From assembly GCA_943788245.1 (NCBI GenBank), contig CALSPN010000038.1, positions 37,218-101,217 on the forward strand: 64,000 nucleotides of DNA, written 5' to 3'. Position 1 is the stretch's first letter, and each line of letters starts with the position of its first letter. This document shows positions 47,501 through 58,109 of this stretch, piece after piece. Under the pieces are notes generated by a model. That model made no database searches, was not told where the DNA came from, and was given only the letters and a program-made list of their open reading frames with translations. The stretch is from an uncultured Verrucomicrobiae bacterium. GTDB taxonomy: Bacteria; Verrucomicrobiota; Verrucomicrobiia; Limisphaerales; AAA164-E04. A program made the translations under genes and the position numbers.

Positions 47501-48274
47501 TCAACGTCCGCGGAAGTCTTCGTCACCAGGAACGGCGAGTTGGACAGTTTCAATACCTACGTCACGGATGGCAACGCCAAGTTTGGAGTTACTGAATCCT
47601 TGAACACTGCCGTCACCCATTGCAACGTTACCGGCCAGATCATGGATGTTTTTGTCATATCCAGGAGTTGGATTTGGCAATGGACGTGCGTCTGTGCGAC
47701 GAGCGCGCATGCGGAATTGGAAAACAACGCCGTCATCAATTTGAGCACGATCACTGTTGGTGATGTTACGATCACCTGACAGAAGACTCTGTGGCAGGGT
47801 TTCGTCTGCATCAAATCCTACGAAGTAACTGATATTCTGGTTAGCATTGAAAGCTTCCTGAACATTGTCACGTGAAGAACGGATTCGGTTGGTGTTCCAG
47901 GTTGTGGATTCAACACGACCTAGACCATCACTGGGGCAAAGCACGATTTTTGGGGTCTGCAGCTCATTGGAGAGAGACAAGAAATGCCTCCACACCTGAG
48001 TTGCGCCTGTGCGACGATCGACAGCACCGGCAGAACCACCTTGGTCATCAGGCACTTGCATAGGATAAAGATCACCATTATCCGTTGCAAAGATGCGGAA
48101 TGCGAGTCCCACGTTCTTAAGGTTACTGACGCACTTGATTTTCTGTGCTTTGGCTTTGGCTTTGGCCAATGCCGGCAACAGCATGCCCGCCAAAATGGCG
48201 ATGATTGCAATCACGACCAGCAGCTCGATGAGCGTGAAAGCACCTAATTTCGTTTTTTTCAAACGTTGGTTCAT
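47501..48274 (-). CDS. Prepilin-like protein with H-X9-DG motif
   Basis: A 257-residue pseudopilin-type protein. The prepilin site [20 protein letters not shown] is preceded by a short basic leader ([10 protein letters not shown]), then [20 protein letters not shown]. The C-terminal part has the H-X9-DG signature ([14 protein letters not shown]). The N-terminal 50 residues are almost the same as those of 16069-16899, but the soluble domains differ. Monocistronic, with its own strong terminator, suggesting sizeable expression. Role unknown. Confidence 0.87.
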   Translation of the reverse strand: MNQRLKKTKLGAFTLIELLVVIAIIAILAGMLLPALAKAKAKAQKIKCVSNLKNVGLAFRIFATDNGDLYPMQVPDDQGGSAGAVDRRTGATQVWRHFLSLSNELQTPKIVLCPSDGLGRVESTTWNTNRIRSSRDNVQEAFNANQNISYFVGFDADETLPQSLLSGDRNITNSDRAQIDDGVVFQFRMRARRTDARPLPNPTPGYDKNIHDLAGNVAMGDGSVQGFSNSKLGVAIRDVGIETVQLAVPGDEDFRGR

Positions 48275-48414
48275 ACTATTATTTATTGAGGTATTGTAAT
48301 GAGTTTTTGGGTTGCTCGGAACGACAATGCATGAATGTGCCTATGAACATCAATCCGTGTTACCACTATTTGAAACCAAGGGTTAACACTTACTGTTAAC
48401 AAAAAGCATATCAA

Positions 48415-49104
48415 TCATGATTTGGTGATGCCATCCATCTTGGTATCTTCGCCCCAAAGCACCGCAAATCGAACGAGCTCTGCCCTTGTTTTGATATCGA
48501 GTTTCTGACGAATGCTTGCTCTGTGGGCTTCCACTGTTTTGACGCTCATACTCAAAAGTTTGGCAATCTCCCGACTTTCACGCGCTTTTCCCACAAGGGC
48601 CAGCACTTCGAGCTCTCGATCTGTCAGATGGCTCACGGGTGACGATGAGGTTTTTGTTTGGCGTCCAGTTAAATTATTTAAAAAATTACTGGCGACAAGA
48701 TCACTTACATGGACTTCGCCCTTCAGTATGGTTTGGATGGCGACAATCAGCTGTTTGGCCCCCTCAGATTTCATGACGTAGCCACGCGCACCTGCCCTCA
48801 AAACACGTTCTGCATAAAAGGTTTCCTCATGCATGGAAAAGACAAGTATTTCCACCTCAGGCTGAACTTTCCTTAAATCCTTGATAAGTTCCAAGCCACT
48901 GCGTCCTCGCAGAGTCAGGTCAACGATCAACAAATCAGGTTTGAGCTTTTGAACTTTCTCAAGTGTATCATCCGCATTGTCGGACTCGCCTATGAGAGTC
49001 AATGAAGCATGCACATCTATCGATTCCCTGATTCCAGCTCGAGTCAGAGGATGATCGTCGACAACAAAAATGGAACGGATGGGTTCTGGTTCGGTCTTGA
49101 CCAT
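48415..49104 (-). CDS. NarL/LuxR-type response regulator
   Basis: Response regulator of 229 residues. The receiver domain has the acidic pair in IFVVDDHPLTRAG, phospho-acceptor Asp in LLIVDLTLRGRSG and the Lys in ARGYVMKSEGAK. The C-terminal HTH (LTDRELEVLALVGKARESRE, MSVKTVEAHRASIRQKLDI) is a standard LuxR-type DNA-binding domain. It lies 38 bases after the histidine kinase gene on the same strand, its evident partner. Target genes cannot be told from the window. Confidence 0.93.
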   Translation of the reverse strand: MVKTEPEPIRSIFVVDDHPLTRAGIRESIDVHASLTLIGESDNADDTLEKVQKLKPDLLIVDLTLRGRSGLELIKDLRKVQPEVEILVFSMHEETFYAERVLRAGARGYVMKSEGAKQLIVAIQTILKGEVHVSDLVASNFLNNLTGRQTKTSSSPVSHLTDRELEVLALVGKARESREIAKLLSMSVKTVEAHRASIRQKLDIKTRAELVRFAVLWGEDTKMDGITKS

Positions 49105-49142
49105 GGTTCAAAGCATTGAATTCAAAGTGAGGCTTGGTTCGT

Positions 49143-49904
49143 TTAATTGGCGTGTAATATCGCCGATGGGATGCGACATATTACTTTCACACCTTGAGGT
49201 GTATTCTCACAAAAACTCAGTTGAGCATGCAACAATTGACTGCGAAATCGCATATTGGAGACACCGCAACCAGTTTCACCCAACTGCCCGCCCTCAACTT
49301 TCCCTTTCCCATTGTCCTGCACAATCAATAACAGATCCTCCCCCAGCACCTCAAGCCGCACTTCAACGAGCGAAGCTGCTGAATGCTTGACCGCATTTTG
49401 TATGGATTCTTGTGCGATGCGGTATATGTGCACACCGGCCGTCGCCGAATGCAGAGCAATGTCATCATGAGACACAACAGATTTCAATTCCATGGGAAGC
49501 ACAGAGTTCATCAGATTCACCCAGCTGGAGATCGCTTGAGGCAAACCCACTTCTTCGATATGGGAGGGGTCGGACCATGCGATCATCGTTCGGGTTTTAA
49601 GAAGGGCATCTTGAACCACTTTGAGAAGGCTGCCTATTTTTTCGCTTCTCTCCACTTCCGTCATTGACGCATCGATTTGAATGGCGTGCAGGCCCATTTC
49701 GAGGCAGGTGAGATGAGGGCAAAGGTCATCGTGCAAATCGCGCGAAAGCTTGAGTTTGTCTGCCTCAATCACCTCAACAAGTTGATGGGTGGCAGGTCGC
49801 TTGAACGATGTGAGTGATGGGCTGCTTCCGTTTTTCACCAAGGCATCCTTCAACAGGGCAAGCAAGGTGCTTTTGGGCAACTTATCAAGTTCCTCGAAGT
49901 TCAT
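49143..49904 (-). CDS. Soluble NarL-partner histidine kinase (HisKA_3 type)
   Basis: A 253-residue kinase without membrane segments. The phospho-accepting His is in LSRDLHDDLCPHLTCLEMGL (HisKA_3); the ATPase domain has QESIQNAVKHSAAS (N box), VQDNGKGK (G1) and GCGVSNMRFR (G2). The first ~45 residues form a short helix of unknown function, so the sensing input may come from a partner protein or the upstream YdcF-like membrane protein. Its start overlaps the end of that gene by four bases. Confidence 0.88.
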   Translation of the reverse strand: MNFEELDKLPKSTLLALLKDALVKNGSSPSLTSFKRPATHQLVEVIEADKLKLSRDLHDDLCPHLTCLEMGLHAIQIDASMTEVERSEKIGSLLKVVQDALLKTRTMIAWSDPSHIEEVGLPQAISSWVNLMNSVLPMELKSVVSHDDIALHSATAGVHIYRIAQESIQNAVKHSAASLVEVRLEVLGEDLLLIVQDNGKGKVEGGQLGETGCGVSNMRFRSQLLHAQLSFCENTPQGVKVICRIPSAILHAN

Positions 49905-50686
49905 TCAATCCACCCCCGCCATCGATAATATTGATAACCTACCATTTCATGGGCAAATTCATGTAAGTTTTGAAAGTTATCGGATTGAGGAAACAATTTC
50001 CATCTTCGCTTTTTCGCAGTAGTCGCATACCCTTTGAAATCGCACCCCACTGGCTGCACCTTGACTCCATGCTGTCGAAAAACGGCTTCGGCCCGCTTCA
50101 TGTGCCAGGCAGAAGTCACCAGATAAAGGGTTTCCCAGTTCTTGTTTTTGACAAGTTCACGGACTTTGACAGCTTCATCACGCGTCGTGTAGGAGTTGTC
50201 CAGAAAATGCACTTCGCCTTTGACCATACCCCACCTTGTTCGCCACTCATTCAGCAATTGCCCCTCAGAAGTGATGGTTCCATTGATCTCATAATCACTT
50301 CCTCCAAATACGAGATTGTCCGCTTTACCGGATTCCATTAAATCGAATGCAGTCAGATAACGATCAAAAGCATCACTGGCCGTGATTCCAAGAGCTTCTC
50401 CCGATTGCGGAAACAGCCCCCCTCCCAGGCAAATGACCGCATCCGCCTTGGGAAGTGCTTCCCAATCGTCCACCATGTAGGGCCGCTCGAGCTTTGCCAG
50501 TAGCCAGCCGGACAACGGAGTCGCTCCCATACACCATACCAGGGTGCACAGAAGAAAAACAACGGCACTCGTCTTGTGTTCCTTGAGTTTTCGAAATCGC
50601 CAGGCAATGCATAATAGAAGAACCCATATCACAGCCAATGGATCCAAAGCTTCGCCCAGACGTTTGCTTAGATTAAGGTCAATCAT
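49901..50686 (-). CDS. YdcF/ElyC-like DUF218 membrane protein
   Basis: A 261-residue protein with two N-terminal membrane helices (VIWVLLLCIAWRF; AVVFLLCTLVWCMGATPLSG) and a DUF218 domain (AVICLGGGLFPQSGEALG, DNLVFGGSDYEING, SYTTRDEAVKVREL, LYLVTSAWHMKRAEAVF). ElyC-type members affect envelope carbon-lipid and peptidoglycan metabolism; the reaction is not known. Four-base overlap with the kinase gene implies translational coupling and a possible link to envelope-stress sensing (inference). Confidence 0.85.
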   Translation of the reverse strand: MIDLNLSKRLGEALDPLAVIWVLLLCIAWRFRKLKEHKTSAVVFLLCTLVWCMGATPLSGWLLAKLERPYMVDDWEALPKADAVICLGGGLFPQSGEALGITASDAFDRYLTAFDLMESGKADNLVFGGSDYEINGTITSEGQLLNEWRTRWGMVKGEVHFLDNSYTTRDEAVKVRELVKNKNWETLYLVTSAWHMKRAEAVFRQHGVKVQPVGCDFKGYATTAKKRRWKLFPQSDNFQNLHEFAHEMVGYQYYRWRGWIE

Positions 50687-50800
50687 TGATTGCTTCCTAC
50701 TGTATTCAACAATATGGCAAATTTAAATCCTGAAGATGTAAAAAGCCGCTTGTTATACCCATCCAGACCCTCAAGATCATGACCGGCAAAACGCACTGGA

Positions 50801-52159
50801 ATGAATTTAACAAACGACCCGATCCCTCAACTCATCAAACGGCTGGCAGTTCCAGCCAGTGTTGGCTTCTTTTTCAACACGATGTACAACGTAGTAGACA
50901 CCTATTTTGCGGGATTGTTGTCCGTGGATGCGCTCGCTGCATTATCCGTCTCTTTCCCGGTATTTTTCATTCTCATTGCAGTAAGCGCCGGCATTTCACA
51001 AGGAGCCACGGCCCTTGTATCCAATGCGCTCGGAGCAGATGATCTGGAGGGCGCTCGAGACATGGCGACTCAGTCGGTCATGTTCAGTCTCTGCACGGGC
51101 GTGATACTGATGATTGCAGGATTCCTATCGTTTCCTTTTCTTTTTGGACTACTTGGGGCGGAGGGCGAGTATCTGGATATCACCCTGACTTACATGAACT
51201 GCATCCTGACAGGTACTCTGTTCTTTATTGGCCAGTCGATCTTGAATGCCACTTTGAACGCTCAGGGCGATACGAAAAGTTATCGCAATCTGCTGATCAT
51301 TGGATTTGTTCTGAATCTAATTCTGGATCCTTGGTTTATGTACGGCGGGATTGGATTGCCAGCCATGGGCATTCGCGGAATCGCTCTGGCAACCGTTTTG
51401 ATCCAAGCCCTGGGGTGCTTCTATCTGGCATGGAGGATAGCGTGTTCCAAGCTGAAATACCCTTTGACACTTCAGCGATGGAAGCCGGATTTCTCAGCAT
51501 GGGGACAGTTGGCCAGACAGGGAATACCGGCTTCGATCAATATGATGACGGTTGCTGCGGGCATTTTTGTGATCACCTGGTTTATCAGTTTTTTCAGTAA
51601 GGAAGGAGTAGCCGCCTATGGCATTGCAACAAGGATAGAACAAATCATCCTGCTGCCGACCATAGGGCTGAATATTGCAGTATTGACGCTGACGGGTCAA
51701 AATAACGGCGCTGGCCGAATGGACAGGATTATGGAAATGAGAAAAGTTGCCATGAATGCTGGATTAATGATGATGATCACAGGTGGCATCGCATTGTATT
51801 TTGCTGCACCCATGATGATGCGTTTTTTTACGGACAACGAGCAAGTATCGTCTATCGGAGCGGAATACCTGCGCATAGCTTCTTTCACACTTTGCTCCTA
51901 CGTGATCCTCTTTCAAACGGTCTTCATGCTTCAAGGTCTTAAAAAGCCGATGATTGCGCTCTGGATCGGTCTTTACCGACAGATTGTTGCACCATGCGCT
52001 GTCTTCTATCTGTTGGCCTTTCTACTGGACTGGAAATTACAAGGTATCTGGTGGGGAATCTTTGGCGTGACCTGGAGCGCAGCAATATTTACTTTGTTTT
52101 ATGGTCATCGTATTTTAAGGCGTATGAGTGAAGCCAGTGTTCAGCGTTCAAAGAATTGA
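50801..52159 (+). CDS. MATE-family multidrug/Na+(H+) antiporter
   Basis: A 452-residue protein with twelve predicted membrane helices in two MatE repeats. The N-terminus PIPQLIKRLAVPASVGFFFN and NVVDTYFAGLLSVDALAALS are typical, as are ALVSNALGADDLEGARDMA and GMQNNGAG-like GQNNGAGRMDRIMEM. It exports cationic drugs or metabolites in exchange for Na or H. It ends ten bases before the hybrid kinase start (or overlaps an upstream alternative start by 32 bases), so the two are probably cotranscribed. Confidence 0.92.
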   Translation: MNLTNDPIPQLIKRLAVPASVGFFFNTMYNVVDTYFAGLLSVDALAALSVSFPVFFILIAVSAGISQGATALVSNALGADDLEGARDMATQSVMFSLCTGVILMIAGFLSFPFLFGLLGAEGEYLDITLTYMNCILTGTLFFIGQSILNATLNAQGDTKSYRNLLIIGFVLNLILDPWFMYGGIGLPAMGIRGIALATVLIQALGCFYLAWRIACSKLKYPLTLQRWKPDFSAWGQLARQGIPASINMMTVAAGIFVITWFISFFSKEGVAAYGIATRIEQIILLPTIGLNIAVLTLTGQNNGAGRMDRIMEMRKVAMNAGLMMMITGGIALYFAAPMMMRFFTDNEQVSSIGAEYLRIASFTLCSYVILFQTVFMLQGLKKPMIALWIGLYRQIVAPCAVFYLLAFLLDWKLQGIWWGIFGVTWSAAIFTLFYGHRILRRMSEASVQRSKN

Positions 52160-52169
52160 CAAGGAATCC

Positions 52170-55100
52170 ATGAAAGAAGAAGCCTCCCAAGATTCGTATC
52201 AAGCCGCACAGCAATCAGACCGTAACGAGGTTGTCAGCGGTGTCGATGAACTTCACCAAATAGCACAGCTGGCCTCGACAGTCTCAGGTTGCAAAACGGC
52301 AATGATTCACCTGCTCAATGGAGGGGAGCTGGATATGTATGCGGGGAGAAACTGGGAACCTTCATTTCAGCATCACGAGCTGCCTTTTTGCAAAAAGGTT
52401 CTGGCGAGCGACCAAGCCATCGTCATCAAGGATACATCTGTTGAGTTGGATGGTGAACGATCATGTCTGTCAAAAGCCCCATGGAATTTCAAGTTCATGG
52501 CAGGATTCCCTATCAGGAGCAAGCGAAATACTCCACTCGGTGTCCTGAGCATCATGGACAAAAGCCAACATCGCTTAACCGTGGAGCAAATGGAGTCCTT
52601 GGACATATTATCCAAACACGCTGCAGGGACTATTTTCATGGGAACAGCGACAAGCGAATTACACAAACTTTCAGACGAACATCAGAAAATCAAAAAGGCT
52701 TACGACGATTCCGAGGCATTCTACCATAACCTTGTCGAAAGCCTGCCCCAGCACATCATACGCAAAGACACAAAAGGTGAGTTTACCTTTGCAAATCAAA
52801 ACTTTTGCAAAGCGATTGGAAAGACTTCACAAGAAATCCTGGGTAAAACAGATTTTGATTTATTCCCAACCCATTTGGCGGCCAAATACCAAGAAGACGA
52901 TCGCGTCGTGATGGAATCACTTCAGAAGATCGAGATCACAGAGGAGAACGTCGGTCTGAATGAAACCAAAAGCTATGTCCACGTCATCAAAACTCCCATT
53001 TTTGATCCTTCCGGTGAGGTCGTAGGAACACAGGGAATATTCTGGGATGTAACAGACAAGAAGAAGACAGAATATGAGCTGACTCTGGAACGACGCTTGC
53101 TGAGATCTTTGCTGGAAACCATTCCTGATCATGTTTACTTCAAAGATGAAAAATCGCAATTCATCCGGTGTAGCCGGGAATTATCCGATCGACTGGGCCT
53201 GAAGGACCCGAGCGCAGCTGAAGGTAAAACGGATTTTCATTTTTTCAGCGAAGAACATGCCAAGCCTGCTTTTCAGGATGACATGGAAATCATCAGAACA
53301 GGTCAACCGATCATCAATAAGATCGAGAAAGAGACATGGCGAAACGGGGAGGTAGGCTGGGTACTGACGAGCAAAATGCCCTACAAGGATGAGGATGGAA
53401 ACATCATAGGAACCTTCGGGGTTTCTAAAGATATTTCCAAGCTGATCCAGACTGAGGAAAAACTGCGCAAAGCTGAACAAAAATACCGCGACATCTTCGA
53501 GCAAGCCGTGGAGGGTATTTTTCAATCAACCCCGGAAGGCAGGTATATAGAAGCAAACCCGGCCTTGGCAAGAATCTACGGTTACAAATCCACGGCAGCT
53601 CTTTTAGGTTCGCTGACAAATATTCAACAGCAACTATACGTTGATCCATCGCGCCGGCAGGAATTTGCACGACTGATGAAGGAGGATGGTGAGGTTCACG
53701 AATTCGAATCGGAAATCTATCGCAAGGATGGCAGGAAAATCTGGATAGCTGAAACTGCCAGATCGGTAAGAGATGATGAAGGAAAAACCCTTTATTATGA
53801 AGGCGTCGTTGAGGACATTTCTGAGAGAAAACAAGCGGAGGCAGCGCTCCAGTATGCGCGCGATGCTGCGATGGAATCCAATCGCCTGAAGTCTGTCTTT
53901 CTGGCAAATATGAGTCACGAAATTCGTACCCCGATGAATGGTATCATCGGCATGAGCTCACTGTTGCGCCAAACAACACTTTCTGAGGATCAAGTCTATT
54001 TCGCAGACACTATCGAATCGAGTGCGTTGGGATTACTTCGCCTCATTAATGATATCCTGGATTTCTCAAAAATCGAATCTGGCAAAATGACGATTGAAAA
54101 CGAACCTTTCAATATTGCCGAAAACGTAGAACAAACTGTCAGCCTGCTGGCTGATCAGGCTCAAACGAAGGGTCTCGAATTTATTCTGGATATCGATTGC
54201 GAAACACCCTCTATGGTTCTGGGGGACAGGATTCGTATTCAACAGGTACTGACAAATCTGATCGGCAACGCGATCAAATTTACCCATACAGGCGAAGTTA
54301 GAATCAAGATAGCACCTCAAAGCCATCAGAACGGTATCTGCTGGTTAAAATTCCAGGTAATTGATTCTGGGATCGGAATCAAACCAGAAGCACGTGAGGA
54401 TATTTTTGAAGCTTTTATTCAGGCCGATAATTCAATGGCCAGAAAATACGGAGGGTACCGGATTGGGCCTTGCAATCACAAGGCAGTTGGTTGAACTCAT
54501 GAAAGGTACACTCCGCCTAGAGAGCGAAACCGGCAAAGGGTCGTGTTTCTGGTTCACCCTCCCGTTGGAGGCAAAGCGATTGAGGCAAAGCAGAAAAAAG
54601 CAGCCAACTTACGAATGGAGTGGACAAAAAATTCTGATCATTGAGCCGAATGATCATTGCCAGGAGGCCTTGGCCCCCATTTTGAGAAATTATCAAATGG
54701 ATTACCACTTCGTAGACAAAGGTAGGCGAGGGTTGACTGAATTGAGCAAAGAACACCATGATTCAAAACCCTATCATTATGTCATTGTGAACGCCGCGTT
54801 GCCTGATCAGTCTGGTTTGGAGTTTTGCCAGATGTTCAATGCGCTTCAATTCTCTCCCAAGCCGGAAGTTATTTTGATGTCCAACTTTGGCAACCGTCTT
54901 TCAAAAGCACATTTAAAAAAGCACGGGGTTTCAATGGTGGTCAACAAACCGGTAACCCAACGATCGCTGACGCGCGGTTTCCGACGTATTTGTCAGGTGG
55001 ACAAGACCGGAATGGACACACAATTCCTCAGCATCAGTGATACCTCATCGCTTGTTATCCCGTCGCTTCAAACAGCAGAAATGCCGAACCAAAAGGTATT

Positions 55101-55896
55101 GATCGTGGAGGATAATCCAGTGAATCAATCTGTGGCGGAACATATGTTGAAGCGACTCGGCTATCAACCAGCCACTGCTGATTCCGGTGAAAAGGCACTG
55201 GAGATGATGCAAAGGAATCATTACCCCATCATCCTCATGGATTGTCAAATGCCGGATTTAGATGGCTATGAAACCACAAAGAAAATCCGTGAGATGGAAT
55301 CTTGTGAACAATCAGGGAGTCAACATCGTTGCAGGATTATCGCAATGACTGCCAACTCAATGGACGACGACCGTCAAAAGTGTCTGGATGCAGGCATGGA
55401 TGACTACGTATCCAAACCCGTCCTGTTGCCCACCCTTTCAACCGCTCTGAAGAATGCTACATCCAATTCGATTCCAATGGAAAAGGATGATTGTGATCAG
55501 AAAAATTCGACAGAGCACAAACCAGAACAATCTGGCTTCGATAATATCAATACTGATATATTGAGACAGTTCCTGAGTCCAGAGGGATCCACCAAAAAGG
55601 GTGTTCTGCCAAAATTAGTTCAAATGTTCTGTGAGAAAGAAATCCCCAAACGATTGAATGAAATGAATACTGCCATGGATACTGGTTCCAAGGATAAACT
55701 CATTCGGTCGGCCCATAGCTTCAAAGGAAGCGCCAACAACATGGGAGCTCAAAAACTGGCTAAGCTCTGTTCAGAGCTCGAATCCTCTGCTGATCAGATC
55801 ACGGAAGACCAGACTCTGAAGTTGATCAACCTCATCAAAAATGAGAGCAAGGCAACGAAACAGTCTCTCAAGCAGTTTCAGGCATCTGTCATGTAG
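52170..55896 (+). CDS. Hybrid histidine kinase: GAF-PAS-PAS-PAS-HK-REC-REC-HPt, frame interrupted
   Basis: One very large phosphorelay protein (about 1,241 residues corrected). AAGGA five bases before ATG 52170 selects this start. Domains in order: GAF (about 20-165), three PAS domains (ESLPQHIIRKDTKGEF; ETIPDHVYFKDEKSQF; EGIFQSTPEGRYIEANPA), HisKA with NMSHEIRTPMNGIIG, and a HATPase. The frame breaks near 54455, where removing one G restores ARKYGGTGLGLAITRQL. Then come a degenerate receiver (phospho-site VIVNAALP has Asn for Asp), an intact receiver (ILMDCQMPDLDG) and an HPt domain (RSAHSFKGSANNMGAQ). No membrane segments, so cytosolic sensing is likely. Confidence 0.88.
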
Positions 55897-55926
55897 TTCA
55901 GAATTATCTTGATTGGGCTTGCTCAA

Positions 55927-58005
55927 ATGACCAGCAAGTTCTTTGATACGCGCATGAGATCGGCTATCAGGGTTTTTTTACTTCTTGGCTCAATTGCATT
56001 ATCAACCGCAGAGACAGAAATCGCGGTTCATGCGGATGGCCTGGCAGATAACCAGGCTGAACAAGTACGCCCCATCCCACCTGTCGGGACTCCATTCAGC
56101 ACCCAACAACAAAAACAAATTGAAATTCAAGTCGGACAACTGCGTCATTCTATCGCACTGGCCCGTACAAAGTTGAACTCCAGACCAGAGTTGAGCCGCT
56201 TCTTGCCGGACATCGAAGTTTTTGCAGAGGCTGTCAGTTCAGCTTTGATTCATCAGGAAATTTTCGCTCCTGAAAATGAATTCAGGCAAGCATTGGAGCA
56301 GTTGGAACTTGCCTCTCATCGACTAATGAAATTACTTGAAGGAGAACCGGCCTGGCTCAAAAAAACCGGGCTCATTCCTCGAGGATATGTCTCTCGAATC
56401 GATGATTCGGTGCAGCCTTACGGGTTGGTAGTACCCTCATCCTGGCACCCAAAAAATATCAAGCCCATGAGGTTGGATATCTGGTTTCACGGACGTGGTG
56501 AAAAACTGACTGAACTCTCTTTCCTCAATCAACGCATTCATAATCCCGGCCAATTTACTCCGAATGACACCCTTGTCCTTCACCTGTATGGGCGCTATTG
56601 CAATGCCAACAAGTTCGCAGGTGAAACAGACCTCTTTGAGGCGCTTGAGCATGTAAAACAGGATTATCACATTGATGACAATCGCATCGTGGTAAGGGGA
56701 TTCTCAATGGGAGGTGCAGCGTGCTGGCAATTTGCAACCCATTATGCAGGGCTGTGGGCAGCAGCAGCACCGGGTGCCGGATTTTCTGAAACAAAGGAAT
56801 TTCTCGAATTTTTCCAGAAGGAAACATTGAATCCCCATGCGTGGGAGAAAAAGCTATGGAGTCTTTACGATGCAACCGTGTATGCCGAAAATTTATTTCA
56901 ATGCCCTACGGTCGCTTACAGTGGAGCAGTTGATCGACAAAAGCAGGCCGCTGACATCATGAGCAAGTATCTGGAGCAGGAAGGATTGGAACTGACTCAT
57001 ATTCTGGGACCCGATACGGGGCATAAATATCATCCCGAGGCCAAAGCATTGATTGATCAAAAGATCAATCATATCGTCGAACAAGGGCGCAATCAGATAC
57101 CAAGTAAAATTCGATTTACGACTTATACCTTGCGATACAACAAGATGAAATGGATCGAATTGCAAGGCCTTGAAAAACACTGGGACAGAGCTCGTGTCCA
57201 TGCTGAGATCAAGTCTGATCATGAGCTCAGCATTCGCACTTCGAATGTCACACAACTACGTATCCACATGGAAGCGGGACTGTGTCCTCTGGATATAACC
57301 AAACAACCAATCATTTCAATCGACAATGAGCGTCTTGAAGTAAATCGACCCGAAACGGATCTTTCATGGGATGTCGTTCTTTATCATGAAAAGGGTCAAT
57401 GGAAGACCGCTCCTGGAACACAGGAAAAAATAATTGCGAAGAAACACGGACTGCAAGGTCCGATCGATGATGCCTTCATGGATCGCTTTCTCATGGTGGG
57501 TCCGGGTGGCTGGCCGATGAATCCAACTGTAGGCGATTGGGTCTCAAACGAAATGTCCCATGCCATGCGCCATTGGAGACAGCAATTCAGAGGGAAAGCG
57601 CGCTTTAAAATGGATCATGAAATTACTGCAAAAGACATTGAGGAGAGCAACTTGATCTTATGGGGAGATCCATCCAGCAATATCTTGATCAGAAAAATTA
57701 TCGAAAACCTTCCCTTGAAATGGGACCATCAGAGAGTTCAGACTCCCGACAACAATTACCCGGCCGACCGTTTCCTGCCAGTTCTCGTCTACCCCAACCC
57801 ATTGAATCCTGATAAATACATCGTCATTAACAGCGGGTTTACTTACCGAGAATACGATTATTTGAATAACGCAAGGCAAGTACCAAAGTTACCGGACTGG
57901 GCTATTCTTGATCTCACAAACGCCCCGTCTCCCAGATGGCCTGCGGGTATTGAGCAAGCTGGATTTTTTGGGGAAGCCTGGGAGTGGATGGGGACTGAGG
58001 ATTGA
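55927..58005 (+). CDS. Secreted alpha/beta hydrolase, prolyl-oligopeptidase-like
   Basis: Exported hydrolase of about 692 residues. ATG 55927 (signal MRSAIRVFLLLGSIALS shortly after) is preferred to a TTG at 55909. The N-terminal ~110 residues are helical; the catalytic domain has IWFHGRGEKLTEL (oxyanion strand), the nucleophile elbow VRGFSMGGAACW, Asp in YSGAVDRQ and His in DTGHKYHPEA. A C-terminal region with FMVGPGGWPMNP and KYIVINSGFTYREYDYLNNA is common in planctomycete homologues. Likely an esterase or peptidase; the substrate is unknown. It ends just before the convergent BMC operon. Confidence 0.8.
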   Translation: MTSKFFDTRMRSAIRVFLLLGSIALSTAETEIAVHADGLADNQAEQVRPIPPVGTPFSTQQQKQIEIQVGQLRHSIALARTKLNSRPELSRFLPDIEVFAEAVSSALIHQEIFAPENEFRQALEQLELASHRLMKLLEGEPAWLKKTGLIPRGYVSRIDDSVQPYGLVVPSSWHPKNIKPMRLDIWFHGRGEKLTELSFLNQRIHNPGQFTPNDTLVLHLYGRYCNANKFAGETDLFEALEHVKQDYHIDDNRIVVRGFSMGGAACWQFATHYAGLWAAAAPGAGFSETKEFLEFFQKETLNPHAWEKKLWSLYDATVYAENLFQCPTVAYSGAVDRQKQAADIMSKYLEQEGLELTHILGPDTGHKYHPEAKALIDQKINHIVEQGRNQIPSKIRFTTYTLRYNKMKWIELQGLEKHWDRARVHAEIKSDHELSIRTSNVTQLRIHMEAGLCPLDITKQPIISIDNERLEVNRPETDLSWDVVLYHEKGQWKTAPGTQEKIIAKKHGLQGPIDDAFMDRFLMVGPGGWPMNPTVGDWVSNEMSHAMRHWRQQFRGKARFKMDHEITAKDIEESNLILWGDPSSNILIRKIIENLPLKWDHQRVQTPDNNYPADRFLPVLVYPNPLNPDKYIVINSGFTYREYDYLNNARQVPKLPDWAILDLTNAPSPRWPAGIEQAGFFGEAWEWMGTED

Positions 58006-58109
58006 ACACTTCTTGGGAGGTAATCGCAGACTCGGACTGCAGTCATAATGCGGCTTGCGAATCAACGGTTTGCTTCTTACTGGAGAAGAAGAGAAAATAT
58101 GAGGAAGTC

